Source: Actinoplanes octamycinicus
GTDB lineage: Bacteria > Actinomycetota > Actinomycetes > Mycobacteriales > Micromonosporaceae
Reading direction: 5' to 3'
Assembly (NCBI RefSeq): GCF_014205225.1
Contig: NZ_JACHNB010000001.1
Span: 8,289,501 to 8,353,500 of the forward strand
Length of the DNA stretch: 64,000 bases
Shown here: in pieces, positions 17,472 through 26,595 of the stretch
Position numbering within the stretch: the first letter of the stretch is position 1
Layout: the number at the start of each line of letters is the position of its first letter
Made by a program: the position numbers and the translations under genes
The notes under the pieces: generated by a model
Told to the model about the DNA's origin: nothing
Database searches by the model: none
The model's input: the letters and a program-made list of their open reading frames with translations, nothing else

Positions 17472-18758
17472 TCACTCCTGCGACTGGTTGCCGTTCCGGC
17501 CGGCCAGACCGGCCGGGGTCAGCGGGTTCATCTCGGTGAAGTCGCGCGGCACCAGCTCGAAGCCCTGCCAGTGCATCGGCATCGGGCTCTGGTCCTCGTC
17601 GCGCGGCACGTGGTGGAAGCCGACCCGCACCCAGGCCACCGGGTCGGTCAGCTTCTGCTTGTCCTTGACGAAGTCCACGACCGTCTGGATGTCCAGCGGG
17701 CACTCCGGGTCGGAGGCGTTGTCGCTGGCCCACTTCTCGCACGGGTCCTTCTGCGAGAAGGTGATGTCCGGCTTGGTCTCCGGGTGACCCTCGTACCGGT
17801 CGCCACCGTTGGTGACCACCTCGTAGGAGCGCTGGTGCCCGTCGACGTTCTTGCTGGTCGGGCTGACCACCCGCCACCACCGCTGGTTCACCTTGCTGAA
17901 GGTGCCCTCCTTGGCGATCGCGGTCTTCGTGGTCTTCAGCTTCGCCGCCACCGTGCCGCGGCCGTCGGTGGTGGTGTCGTACTGCTCGACCTTCTCGCCG
18001 CCCTTGCCGTCGATGTTGAAGTCGACCCGCCAGAACGCGTTGTGGTAGTGCATGGTCGCGTAGTCCCGGGCCGCCTTGCCGATCGGCCAGCCGGTGCTGC
18101 TGGTCGAGTACTCGCTCGGGGCGAGGTCGCCGGTGGCGCCCAGGCGCGCGGTGATCTGGCCGTCGTCGTGCAGGCGGTACTCGGTGACGTACTCGTACCA
18201 GCCGAGCTTGCTGATCGTGCGGAGCACCAGGTCGTGGCCCTGCTGGGAGTAGACCTTCTCGGTCTCCGACTGGTCGTCCCAGTCGTGCAGCCGGTAGGCC
18301 AGGCCGCGCGGCTCGGCGCTGACGCAGAGCACCTTGCGCTGCTCCGGCTCGCCGCCGCCGTCCGAGCCGAGCCGGATCGAGCCGCCCTTGCAGTCGTCGC
18401 CGGTGAGCGTCTCCATGCCGTACCCGCCCATGCCGATGGCGGTCAGGTCGTTGTACTCGGTGTCACCGGTGTCGTAGGGGACGTTCAGCTGCGCCAGCCG
18501 GATCGAGTCGAGCACCTGCACCGGCTGCGGGTACTTCTTGGTGGCGACCGAGACGTGGTCCAGCACCAGGCCGGCCTTGTCGTTGATCCGCCAGCACATC
18601 TGCCAGGTGGTGCCGTTCGGCAGGGTCTCCTTGACCATCGCCGAGGCGCCGCACGGGGTCGCCGCCGCGGGCGCCGCCTGGGCCGCGGACGGTGCGGCCA
18701 CGGCCAGCACGGCCGAGGTCAGCAGAGCCGCCGCGGCGGCGGTCTTTCGGTACGTCAT
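17472..18758 (-). CDS. Copper amine oxidase C-terminal-domain protein (divergent; tyramine-oxidase-subunit-like)
   Basis: A protein of 428 aa with a signal peptide (TAAAAALLTSAVLAVAAPSAAQAA). The body follows the beta-sandwich catalytic domain of copper amine oxidases: VLDSIRLAQLNVPYDTGD, HDDGQITARLGATGDL, HYHNAFWRVDFNIDG (copper H-x-H, His237/239), ending VAWVRVGFHHVPRDEDQSPM with HWQGFELVPRDFTEMNP. The cofactor site reads G-W-Y188-E-Y instead of the usual N-Y-D/E-Y, and the usual catalytic Asp before it is not evident, so activity is uncertain. ATG 18758 has GGAG 12 nt upstream; ATG 18779 is an alternative. Confidence 0.8.
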   Translation of the reverse strand: MTYRKTAAAAALLTSAVLAVAAPSAAQAAPAAATPCGASAMVKETLPNGTTWQMCWRINDKAGLVLDHVSVATKKYPQPVQVLDSIRLAQLNVPYDTGDTEYNDLTAIGMGGYGMETLTGDDCKGGSIRLGSDGGGEPEQRKVLCVSAEPRGLAYRLHDWDDQSETEKVYSQQGHDLVLRTISKLGWYEYVTEYRLHDDGQITARLGATGDLAPSEYSTSSTGWPIGKAARDYATMHYHNAFWRVDFNIDGKGGEKVEQYDTTTDGRGTVAAKLKTTKTAIAKEGTFSKVNQRWWRVVSPTSKNVDGHQRSYEVVTNGGDRYEGHPETKPDITFSQKDPCEKWASDNASDPECPLDIQTVVDFVKDKQKLTDPVAWVRVGFHHVPRDEDQSPMPMHWQGFELVPRDFTEMNPLTPAGLAGRNGNQSQE

Positions 18759-18786
18759 GGTGCTGCGATCTCCGCTCATCCGTGGC

Positions 18787-19515
18787 TCACTTGAGGCGGG
18801 CGACGGCACGCCCGGACAGGTCGACGACGAGGTCGGTGACGTTGATGAAGTGGCCGTCCGCGCTCTTCACGATCAGCTGCACGCACCGGCTCTTGCCGCA
18901 CTGGCCGGCGCCCTGATCGGCCGGCTTGGCGGTGTAGATGTGCGCGATCGGCTCGATTCCGGCCGTACCGTCGAAGGCCTTTCCGGTGGCCTTGCGGTAG
19001 GCCTCCTTGAAGTCCGCGCTGAGCGGGGAGGCGACCAGGAGATCCAATGCGGTCTTGGCCTCCTGCGGCGACGCCGGCGGCTGCATTCCGGTCGAGGAAT
19101 ACGATTTCACGAGCTTGCCGGTCGTCAGGTCGACGACCTGTTTGTAGAGCTTCTCGGTCTTGTAGTCGTAGTAGTAGAGCTCGGCCCGGCGGCCGCCGTC
19201 CTCGTCCAGCTCGGTCGCCAGGTATTCCGGGCCCGCCTTGCCGGTGACGTCCTCGGCGCTGGCGGCCAGCCCGGGGGTGACCGCGGCGGCCCGCGCCTTG
19301 TCGACCTCGGTGCTGGTCAGCGGGTCCTTGCCGGTGCCGGCGGCGGCCTCGGGCAGCGGGCTCGGGTCGGTGACCCGGGCCGGCTCGGCGGTCGCGGCCG
19401 TGTTCGGCGGTGTGCTCGGCGCGGCGTGCGCCTGCCAGGAGGCGAGGCCGAAGGCGCTCACCGCGGAGACCGTGGCGAGGCCGAGACCCCAGCCCCATTT
19501 TCGGTACCGATCCAC
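18787..19515 (-). CDS. Secreted copper amine oxidase N-terminal-domain-like subunit
   Basis: A protein of 242 aa from GTG 19515 (GGAGG 10 nt upstream; ATG 19524 lies only 1 nt from it). Signal peptide followed by PLTSTEVDKARAA, AELYYYDYKTEKLYKQVVDL and SPLSADFKEAYRKATGKAF, resembling the N2/N3 domains that precede the catalytic domain in copper amine oxidases. Cys pair CGKSRC near the end. It is upstream of, and 28 nt from, the catalytic-domain gene, so the oxidase appears split into two secreted subunits. Confidence 0.72.
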   Translation of the reverse strand: MDRYRKWGWGLGLATVSAVSAFGLASWQAHAAPSTPPNTAATAEPARVTDPSPLPEAAAGTGKDPLTSTEVDKARAAAVTPGLAASAEDVTGKAGPEYLATELDEDGGRRAELYYYDYKTEKLYKQVVDLTTGKLVKSYSSTGMQPPASPQEAKTALDLLVASPLSADFKEAYRKATGKAFDGTAGIEPIAHIYTAKPADQGAGQCGKSRCVQLIVKSADGHFINVTDLVVDLSGRAVARLK

Positions 19516-19677
19516 TGTTGGCATTCCTCCCCGTCGCTTCGGTGATGCGCGGAGACCCTCCCAAGTGGAGAGTAAAATTCACGTAAGGTAATGGCATCGG
19601 CATTTTTGTTAACAATGGCAACCCGACTGCACCCGAATGCGACCCGGCCGGAAACCGGGGCCGGATGTCATCGGAGT

Positions 19678-21105
19678 GTGAGTAGCCGGTTGATGCGGTG
19701 TTATCTGGTCGTGGCGGCGGTCGGGCTGGCCGGGTTCCTGGTCGTGCCCGACGGCAGCACGCTGCAACTGATCTGGCAGGTCGGTTGCGGCTGGTTCGCC
19801 GCCGCGATGATCATCGTCGGGGTGCGCCGGAGCCGCCCCGCGATGGCCGCGTCCTGGTGGCTGTTCGCGCTCGGGCTGGCCGGCAACTCCGGCGGCATCC
19901 TGGTCGAGTGGGTACTCACCCAGACCCAGATCAGCCCCGGCTTCCCGTCCTGGGCCGACGCGGCCTACCTGTCGCTGTACCCCGCGGTGGCGGCCGGCAT
20001 GTTCCTGCTGATCCGCCGGCGCACCGCGCACCGCGACTGGTCCAGCCTGGTCGACGCGACCACCCTGACCACCGGCATCGGCCTGCTGGCCTGGGTGTTC
20101 ATGGTGAAACCGGCGGCCGCCGACCCGACCATCGGGTTCCTCGGGCACATCGTCAGCGTCGCCTACCCGCTCGGCGACGTGGTGCTGCTCGCCATGACCG
20201 TGCGGCTGATGCTCACCGGCAGCGGCCACAACGCGTCGTTCCGGCTGGTGTCCGCCGCGCTGATCTGCTTCCTGGCCGGCGACGGCACCTGGGCGGTGAT
20301 CAACCAGATGGCCTGGGAGCCCGGCCCGGTCGCGCACCGGCTGCTCGCCGACATCTTCCTGGCCGGCTACCTGCTGTTCGGCGCGGCCGCCGTGCACCCG
20401 GACGCCCGGTCGCTGGCCCGCACCGTGGCGCCGCGCCCGGCCCGGATCAGCCGGCCACTGCTGTTCGCCCTCACCTTCGCCTCGCTGATCGGTCCCGGCC
20501 TGCTGATCGTGCAGGCGACCCAGCACCGGGTGACCGACGTGCTGTCCATCGCGGTCGGCTGCGCCGCGCTCTTCCTACTCGTCGTCACCCGCATGTCGCA
20601 GCTGCTCACTCAGCTCGACCTGCAGACCGAGAAGGCCCGCGAGCTGGCCGTCACCGACGAGCTGACCGGCCTGCCGAACCGCCGCGCCTGGAACACCGAG
20701 CTGCCGCGCGGCATCGAACGGGCCCGGCGCGGCGGCTCCCCGCTGACCGTCGCGGTGATCGACATCGACCACTTCAAGAAGTTCAACGACGCGTACGGGC
20801 ACCCGGCCGGCGACCGCCTGCTCAAGGAGGCCGCGGCGGCCTGGCTGGCGCACTCCCGCGAGGTCGACCACCTGGCCCGGTACGGCGGCGAGGAGTTCGT
20901 CCTGATGCTCCCGGACGCCACCGCCGAGCAGGCCCGCGAGATCGTCGACCGGATGCGCCTGGCGACGCCGCTCGGCCAGTCGTTCTCGGCCGGCGTCGCC
21001 CAGTGGGACGGCACCGAGACCTCCGACGAGCTGACCGCCCGCGCCGACGCGGCGCTCTACCGCGCCAAGGCGGACGGCCGCAACCGGGTGGCGTTGCCGG
21101 TCTAG
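19678..21105 (+). CDS. Membrane-bound diguanylate cyclase (GGEEF)
   Basis: A protein of about 475 aa. Same architecture as the cyclase at 6735-8201: some nine membrane helices, then GGDEF domain (DELTGLPNRRAWN, IDIDHFKKFNDAYGHPAGDR, REVD-HLARY-GGEEF with intact inhibitory RxxD). The frame is open to 19591, but the extra residues are polar and unlike the paralogues. GTG 19678 or ATG 19693 is the likely start, both with weak ribosome sites. It is divergent from the amine-oxidase genes across a short AT-rich promoter region. Confidence 0.88.
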   Translation: MSSRLMRCYLVVAAVGLAGFLVVPDGSTLQLIWQVGCGWFAAAMIIVGVRRSRPAMAASWWLFALGLAGNSGGILVEWVLTQTQISPGFPSWADAAYLSLYPAVAAGMFLLIRRRTAHRDWSSLVDATTLTTGIGLLAWVFMVKPAAADPTIGFLGHIVSVAYPLGDVVLLAMTVRLMLTGSGHNASFRLVSAALICFLAGDGTWAVINQMAWEPGPVAHRLLADIFLAGYLLFGAAAVHPDARSLARTVAPRPARISRPLLFALTFASLIGPGLLIVQATQHRVTDVLSIAVGCAALFLLVVTRMSQLLTQLDLQTEKARELAVTDELTGLPNRRAWNTELPRGIERARRGGSPLTVAVIDIDHFKKFNDAYGHPAGDRLLKEAAAAWLAHSREVDHLARYGGEEFVLMLPDATAEQAREIVDRMRLATPLGQSFSAGVAQWDGTETSDELTARADAALYRAKADGRNRVALPV

Positions 21106-21286
21106 CGTCGGCGACTCGGAATGGCGCCCCTGTTCGCGCAGTCCTGATGACCATCCGGTTGGTTTTCCGACCTGATCAAGCGACCGGCCCTGATCGCAAT
21201 GGACACAATCGGCCACTGTGGGCGGAACGTGCCTATCGCAGCGATCCCCGGCCTGGCAGTCTCGCCACCGGAAGGGAGCGAGACGC

Positions 21287-21931
21287 GTGTACAACAGGCA
21301 GGTCGAACAGAACCAAGAGGAGCAGGCCACGGCCGGCTGGCAGGCGATGCTGCATTTGATCGCCCACGTGCGGAACGGCGGCTCCCCGGCCGTGGTCGCC
21401 CCCACGATCATGTGCCGCCGCGACGAGGTGCAGTACGGCGCGCTCACCGTCGACGCGCAGATCTTCTGCAGCGCCGACGTCGAGTACTCCAGCAGCATGT
21501 TCGCCGCCGGCGGGCTGCTGTTCACCGCCGCGACCCTGGCCGCGTCCGCCGCGGTGAACGCCAACAACCGGCGCAAGGCGGAAGCCGCGGCCCGGCCCCA
21601 GTGGCGTCCGTGGGGGCGGTTCCCGGCGATCATCACCAATCAGCGGCTCCTGGTGATGACCGAGCAGTGGAGTTCGTACGACTACGGCGCCCTGCTGATG
21701 ATCGAGCCGCACCCGGACAACTACTCCGCCGCGCTGCACTTCGAAGGCGCCAACCCGATCATGGTCCGCGGCCCCTGGGTGCCGTGGGCGACCGTGGTCA
21801 TCTGCGCCGCCCTGTTCCGGCAGCCCTGGCCGCCCGGCTACCAGCCGCCGCCCTCGGTGGCGGGACCCGTGCATACGCCGTCCGACCTGGGCCGACCCGA
21901 GCTGCCCGCGCCGCCTCGGAGCGCCGGCTAG
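21287..21931 (+). CDS. Hypothetical protein with a GRAM/PH-like segment
   Basis: A protein of 214 aa from GTG 21287 (GGAAGGGAG upstream). N-terminal Gln/Glu-rich helix, then LTVDAQIFCSADVEYSSSMF, a hydrophobic Gly/Ala segment (AAGGLLFTAATLAASAAV), and FPAIITNQRLLVMTE, which resembles the core strand of bacterial PH/GRAM-like domains. The C-terminus is Pro-rich. It is monocistronic. Function unknown; the domain hint is weak. Confidence 0.6.
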   Translation: MYNRQVEQNQEEQATAGWQAMLHLIAHVRNGGSPAVVAPTIMCRRDEVQYGALTVDAQIFCSADVEYSSSMFAAGGLLFTAATLAASAAVNANNRRKAEAAARPQWRPWGRFPAIITNQRLLVMTEQWSSYDYGALLMIEPHPDNYSAALHFEGANPIMVRGPWVPWATVVICAALFRQPWPPGYQPPPSVAGPVHTPSDLGRPELPAPPRSAG

Positions 21932-21934
21932 CGG

Positions 21935-22948
21935 CTAGCCGCTCGGCGAGGCGGACGGCGTCGCCTTGTGCCGCTGCGCCTGCTCGACGGCGGCGATCGT
22001 GGCGGCGTCCACCGTTCCGGTGGGCTCGACGCCCAGCTCGCTCTGGAAGGACTTGAGCGCGGTGGTCAGTTCGTCGGTCCAGGCGCCGTCGACCGGGCCG
22101 GTCCAGAAGCCGGCCAGCTTGAGGGTCTGCTGGACGGCGGCGGTGGCGGCGATCGCGTCGTCGGCCGCCGCGCCGCCCCTGGCCCGCAGGTCGGCCTGCA
22201 GCGCGGCGTCGGTGGCCTTGTCGACGGTTCCGGTCACCGGCAGGTCGTGAGCCTTCTGCAGGGTTTCGACGGCGGCGACGGTGGCCGGGCCGTAGACCCC
22301 GTCGATCTCCTTGGCGTAGTACCCGGCCTGGGCCAGGGACTTCTGCACGGCCAGGGTGTAGTCGCGGGCCTGGGCGTACTGGTCCTCGTTCCGGCAGCCG
22401 GCCTCGCCGAGCAGGCTCAGCCAGGACATCTCCAGGGCCACCGCGGCGGCGTTGAAGCGCTCGGCGGCCTCGCGCAGCGGCGTCTGGTCGGTGACGCCGG
22501 CCTGGGCGGCGGTGAAGTCGGCGTCGGCCTGCTTGACCCGGTTGACCGTGGTGGCGGCGACCGGCGGTGCGGCGGATGGCGACCCGGACGGCGGCGCCGA
22601 AAGCTGCTGGGCGAGGTCCTGCTCCGCCTTCGCGACCGCCGCGCGGGCCTCGGTGAGCTGCTCCACGGCGGTGACCACGTCGGCCCGCGGCTCGGCCAGG
22701 TCGGCGCCGGCCGCCTTCACGTCACCGACCGTCGGCGCGGTTTCGTTGATCAGGTCGCCGTAGCGGTCCAGCGCGGTGACGTACCCGGCGCTGGACCGGC
22801 AGAACGCCTCCACCTTGGCGGCCAGGTCCGCCTTCGCCTCGGCGAGCGCCTCCTGCTTGCGCGCCAGCTGCCGCTGCTGCGCGTCGTCGCCGCAACCGCC
22901 CGCCACGAGCAGCACCGCGACCAGCAGGACCCGGAGGCGGGCGGGCAT
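21935..22948 (-). CDS. Lipoprotein with two peptidoglycan-binding domains
   Basis: A protein of 337 aa. Lipobox LVAGGC (Cys about 19). A long coiled-coil region (about 25-130, QQRQLARKQEALAEAKADLA) and a Ser/Pro-rich linker precede two PG_binding_1 repeats: VQKSLAQAGYYAKEIDGVYG and VQQTLKLAGFWTGPVDGAWT, each ending in a TG.VD helix. It is probably anchored to the membrane and bound to the cell wall. Its ATG follows the stop of a 31-aa membrane peptide as TGACATG, so the two are coupled. Confidence 0.87.
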   Translation of the reverse strand: MPARLRVLLVAVLLVAGGCGDDAQQRQLARKQEALAEAKADLAAKVEAFCRSSAGYVTALDRYGDLINETAPTVGDVKAAGADLAEPRADVVTAVEQLTEARAAVAKAEQDLAQQLSAPPSGSPSAAPPVAATTVNRVKQADADFTAAQAGVTDQTPLREAAERFNAAAVALEMSWLSLLGEAGCRNEDQYAQARDYTLAVQKSLAQAGYYAKEIDGVYGPATVAAVETLQKAHDLPVTGTVDKATDAALQADLRARGGAAADDAIAATAAVQQTLKLAGFWTGPVDGAWTDELTTALKSFQSELGVEPTGTVDAATIAAVEQAQRHKATPSASPSG

Positions 22949-22949
22949 G

Positions 22950-23045
22950 TCAGCGCTGGCCGTTCCGCTTGCGCAGAATGACGATGATCCCCGCGACCAC
23001 CAGCAGCAACGGCAGGATCAGACCCCACATCAGCCATCCATTCAT
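22950..23045 (-). CDS. 31-aa single-span membrane peptide
   Basis: Reads M-N-G-W-L-M-W-G, then LILPLLLVVAGIIVIL and a basic tail RKRNGQR: one membrane helix with positive C-terminus. Its TGA is followed by one base and the ATG of the PG-binding lipoprotein (TGACATG), the best support that it is real. Function unknown; it may partner the lipoprotein. Confidence 0.6.
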   Translation of the reverse strand: MNGWLMWGLILPLLLVVAGIIVILRKRNGQR

Positions 23046-23141
23046 GCCGGTCAGCGTCCCAGCCCCGGTCCGCCACGCGGATCACCCCTACCGGGTGACC
23101 TGGGCGGATGCGGCCCGCGCCGTCGGCGTACAGTGCCGCCT

Positions 23142-23303
23142 GTGTTCGACTTCGAGGAGGAACCGGCCTCCCCCAGCCAGCCGCCCCAGGGCCGCCTCGC
23201 CGCACTGTCCCGGACGTTCCTGATGATGGTCGGGCTCGCCGCCGCCGCGATGGTGGCAGTCGGCGGCCTGCTGTTCTGGGCTCTCCAGACATTCCAGAAC
23301 TGA
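23142..23303 (+). CDS. Small membrane protein, 53 aa
   Basis: GTG start at 23142; acidic N-terminus VFDFEEEPASPSQPPQGRL, then one membrane helix (FLMMVGLAAAAMVAVGGLLF) and WALQTFQN. No convincing ribosome site, so it may be leaderless. It is convergent with the TraR/DksA gene. Unknown function; support is the clean topology and position in an otherwise empty gap. Confidence 0.5.
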   Translation: MFDFEEEPASPSQPPQGRLAALSRTFLMMVGLAAAAMVAVGGLLFWALQTFQN

Positions 23304-23328
23304 TTTCGCGTACGGTCTCCGCACCCGT

Positions 23329-23655
23329 TCACGCGCAGTCGATACACCAGCGCGCGAACGGCCGCGCGCCGAGCCGCCCCTCCCCGATCGGCTGCCCGCA
23401 GCGCTCACAGATCCCGTAGGTCCCCGCGTCGAACCGCCGCAGCGCGTCGTCCACCTCGACGATCCGCTCCCGCGCCGCGGCCAGCAGCGCGGTGAGTTGA
23501 GCCCGCTCGAACCCGACCGTGGCCCCTTCCGGATCGTGCTCGTCGTCCCCGTTCGAGTCCCGAGCCGCCGCGAACAGCCCCTCCAGATCGCGCGCCAGGG
23601 TCGCCGCCTCGTCCACGGCACTCGCCCGAAGCCGCACCAACTCATCCCGAGCCAT
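23329..23655 (-). CDS. TraR/DksA-family zinc-finger protein
   Basis: A protein of 108 aa. N-terminal coiled coil (LVRLRASAVDEAATLARDLE; EAQLTALLAAARERIVEVDD-like) and a C4 zinc finger: ICERCGQP to WCIDCA (CxxC-x17-CxxC). Members bind RNA polymerase secondary channel or act as conserved small zinc proteins in actinobacteria. The usual DksA acidic tip residues are not clear, so polymerase binding is inference. Confidence 0.88.
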   Translation of the reverse strand: MARDELVRLRASAVDEAATLARDLEGLFAAARDSNGDDEHDPEGATVGFERAQLTALLAAARERIVEVDDALRRFDAGTYGICERCGQPIGEGRLGARPFARWCIDCA

Positions 23656-23797
23656 CCTCGCAGCCTACGACTCGGCGGTTGACCCGTGTCCCGCTCGGCT
23701 CGGTTGATCGGAGGAGCCGGATCCGGGCGGACCGATGATGGGCCGGTGCACCGTCCCGGAGTAGCTGTTAATCGAGGCTTATGAATTGGGGGGTGTC

Positions 23798-25327
23798 ATG
23801 CGCAACTGGGAAAGGTTCGCTACGGTTTCGTCCGTTGTGGTGCTGGGCCTCACGTCCGGCACCGTGGCCTGGGCCGGGACCCCGGATCCGGTACGGGTGT
23901 CACACGAGAGCCCGTTCGCTGACTGCACGGTGGGCGCCGCGCCGGGCTCGGTGCTCTATCCCGGCGCGGAGGTCGAGCCGTCGGTGACCGCCCACCGGTC
24001 ACGGCCGACCGAGGTGATCGGCGTCTGGCAGCAGGACCGGTGGAGTGACGGCGGGGCGCACGGTCTCGTCGCCGCCTACTCCCGCAACGGCGGGAAGACG
24101 TTCACCGAGGTGCCGTGGCCGGTCTCGCGGTGCGCGCCGGGTGGCCTGAACTACGAGCGCGCCTCCGACCCGTGGGTGAGCGCCGGGCCGGGCGGTGTGG
24201 TCTACGGCAGCGCGCTGGCCTTCGACGCCAACTCGCCGCGCAACAGCGTCGTCGCGCTCACCTCCTACGACGGGGGCCGGACGTGGCGCAACGTGACCGA
24301 GGTGATCGTCGACACCGAGCTGAGCGCGTTCAATGACAAGAACTCGGTGACGGCCGACCCGGTCCGGCCCGGCTCGGCATATCAGGTGTGGGACCGGCTG
24401 GAGCTGTCCGCCGACGGCACGCAGCTGTTCAGCGGGCCGTCGCTGCTGTCGGTCACCCGGGACTTCGGGCGCACCTGGAGCCGGCCGCGGGTGATCGTGC
24501 CCACCGGGCAGTTCCAGCAGACCATCGGCAACGTGATCGTGGCGGATCCGCGCACCGGTGCGCTGTACAACTTCTACGACAGCATTCAGTTCACCGACGC
24601 CACCGGGACCACGACCGAATCCATCCGGTACGAGATGGTGCGCTCGACCGACGGCGGGCGCACCTGGGGCCGGCCGGTCGTGGTCGCCGACGACACCGGC
24701 GTGCAGGACGTCGACCCGAACACCGGCGCGGCGCTGCGGACCGGCGTCGGCATCCCGTTCCCGGCCATCGACCCGCGCACCGGTGAGCTGTACCTCGCGT
24801 ACGAGGGATCCGATTTCACCGGTGGCGCGTACAACCAGATCCAGCTGGTCCGCAGCACCGACCGCGGCCGGACGTGGAGCGCGCCGACCCGGGTGAACGG
24901 CGACCCGGCGGTGCAGGCGTTCACCCCGAGCATCGCGGTGGCCGACAACGGCGACGTGGGCGTCACCTACTACGACCTGCGCACCGTGCAGCCCGGCGAT
25001 GTCACGACGCTGCCGACCAGCACCTGGTTCACCCGCTCCCCGCGCGGCGGGCGCCACTTCGACCGGGAACGGCAGATCGCGCCGGTCTTCGACATGCTGC
25101 AGGCGCCGCAGGCCAACGGGTACTTCATCGGCGACTACCAGGGGCTCGCCACGGTCGGCAGCCAGTTCCGCGCGCTGTTCGTCACCACGAACAGCGGCCG
25201 GCCGGGCAACCGTACCGACGTCTTCTACACCGAGTCCGGGTCGCTCAGCCCCCGCAAGCCGGCCGCCGCCGCGACCGAGCGGGCGTTCACCGCGCCGGCC
25301 CGCCGGCCCAGTCCGGCACGGAGGTGA
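23798..25327 (+). CDS. Secreted BNR/Asp-box repeat protein (sialidase-like propeller)
   Basis: A protein of 509 aa; ATG 23798 with GGGGGG upstream. Signal peptide about 1-26 (VVVLGLTSGTVAWAG). Repeated Asp-boxes: YDGGRTWRN, RDFGRTWSR, TDGGRTWGR, TDRGRTWSA, a six-bladed beta-propeller pattern shared with sialidases and other exported glycan-binding proteins. No clear catalytic Arg triad could be checked by eye, so true sialidase activity is open. It is monocistronic. Confidence 0.8.
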   Translation: MRNWERFATVSSVVVLGLTSGTVAWAGTPDPVRVSHESPFADCTVGAAPGSVLYPGAEVEPSVTAHRSRPTEVIGVWQQDRWSDGGAHGLVAAYSRNGGKTFTEVPWPVSRCAPGGLNYERASDPWVSAGPGGVVYGSALAFDANSPRNSVVALTSYDGGRTWRNVTEVIVDTELSAFNDKNSVTADPVRPGSAYQVWDRLELSADGTQLFSGPSLLSVTRDFGRTWSRPRVIVPTGQFQQTIGNVIVADPRTGALYNFYDSIQFTDATGTTTESIRYEMVRSTDGGRTWGRPVVVADDTGVQDVDPNTGAALRTGVGIPFPAIDPRTGELYLAYEGSDFTGGAYNQIQLVRSTDRGRTWSAPTRVNGDPAVQAFTPSIAVADNGDVGVTYYDLRTVQPGDVTTLPTSTWFTRSPRGGRHFDRERQIAPVFDMLQAPQANGYFIGDYQGLATVGSQFRALFVTTNSGRPGNRTDVFYTESGSLSPRKPAAAATERAFTAPARRPSPARR

Positions 25328-25594
25328 CCGGTTCCGCGGCGCTCGGCGGCCGCACGACTCATCGGGACCGGTCTTGATTCTTGAACGGTGACCACCCGCG
25401 GGCAGTGAAGGGGCCGGCGATCGTTATGGACGCGCCAGCGGCCAGATCGCCGGCCCCGGCCCGCGCGGGAGCATGCGATCCGCACCCCAGCGGACCTGCG
25501 AAGATGAGGCTCTTGAAGTGGATTTTTCCGCAGCCTTCTCCGCTTCCGGGTCACCTTCGTGGACGCCTTGCGGGCGGTGTGCTCGGATGACGGA

Positions 25595-26041
25595 ATGAGG
25601 TTTGACATCGTCACCAAGGCCTCCCCTGAGCAGGCCTATCAGGCGTTCACCGACTTCAGCGACCGGCGGGTGCGGATCTGGCACCGCACCCTCGACGCGA
25701 AGAAGTACGAGCTGCGCGATCAGGGCGACACGTGGGCCGTGGCCCGCGAGGGCAGCGCCAGATCACCGTTCTGGGTGGTGGTCCGCTACGACCTGTCGGC
25801 GCCCCCGATGATCCGCTGGACGGTCCTGGAGAGCAGCTACGGCGGCGGCGGTGACGGGTTCGTCCGGATCGCGCCGGCCGACGGCGGCGGCAGCCGGATC
25901 CACGCCGAGTGGACCACCGCGAACGCCCGCCTCGCCCAGCGGCCCCTGCTGTTCCTGATCCATCACGGCCCGCTCCCCCGCATGGTCGCCCGGATGTGGA
26001 CCGCCACCCTGGACCAGTACGCCGGGAACGCCCCGGGATGA
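25595..26041 (+). CDS. SRPBCC-family protein
   Basis: A protein of 148 aa. The start MRFDIVTKASPEQAYQAFTD is the typical first strand and helix of START/SRPBCC ligand-binding folds; strands WVVVRYDLSAPPMIRWTVL and SRIHAEWTTANA and a long C-terminal helix follow. The ligand is unknown. It precedes the F420-type reductase by 47 nt on the same strand and may be co-transcribed. The 267 nt before it hold no supported gene. Confidence 0.75.
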   Translation: MRFDIVTKASPEQAYQAFTDFSDRRVRIWHRTLDAKKYELRDQGDTWAVAREGSARSPFWVVVRYDLSAPPMIRWTVLESSYGGGGDGFVRIAPADGGGSRIHAEWTTANARLAQRPLLFLIHHGPLPRMVARMWTATLDQYAGNAPG

Positions 26042-26088
26042 CCCCGCTCTCTCAGCCGGTCCACAGTCGACCGGCGTGAGGATGAGGC

Positions 26089-26595
26089 ATGTCTGCTCAG
26101 GCCAAGGCACCTTGGGTGCCGCCCCGCTGGTTCGTGCTGGTCGCCTGGAAGATCCACCGCGCGTTCTACCGGATCACCGGTGGGCGACGCGGCCTGTGGC
26201 GGCCCAAGCCGGGGCGCTGGGGCACGTTCCGCCTGACCACGATCGGCCGGCGCAGCGGCGAGCCGCGCAGCGTCATCCTGGCCTACCTCGAGGACGGGCC
26301 GAACCTGGTCACCATCGCGATGAACGGCTGGCAGCGGGGCCAGCCCGCCTGGTGGCTCAACCTGCAGGCGAACCCGGACGCGACGGTCCACCTCAAGGAC
26401 GGATCGCGCTCGGTCCGCGGCCGCGCGGCGAACGACGCGGAGCTGCCGCGACTCTGGGACCGGTGGCGGGAGACGAACGCCGACCTCGACGGGTACGTCC
26501 GGAACCTCCACCGAAACGGTCATCGTGGTCCTGGAGCCGCGGGCCTAGCGTGGTCCCCGGGGGACTCGAAGGGGGCGCGGCGTGTCGCACGATGA
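26089..26595 (+). CDS. Deazaflavin (F420)-dependent nitroreductase family protein
   Basis: A protein of 168 aa; ATG with GAGG upstream. The body matches the DDN-like split-barrel family: GTFRLTTIGRRSGEPRSVIL, LVTIAMNGWQRGQPAWWLNL, then QANPDATVHLKDG. These proteins use reduced F420 to reduce quinones or nitro compounds. Its last 14 nt overlap the CHAT gene start, giving likely coupling. Confidence 0.85.
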   Translation: MSAQAKAPWVPPRWFVLVAWKIHRAFYRITGGRRGLWRPKPGRWGTFRLTTIGRRSGEPRSVILAYLEDGPNLVTIAMNGWQRGQPAWWLNLQANPDATVHLKDGSRSVRGRAANDAELPRLWDRWRETNADLDGYVRNLHRNGHRGPGAAGLAWSPGDSKGARRVAR

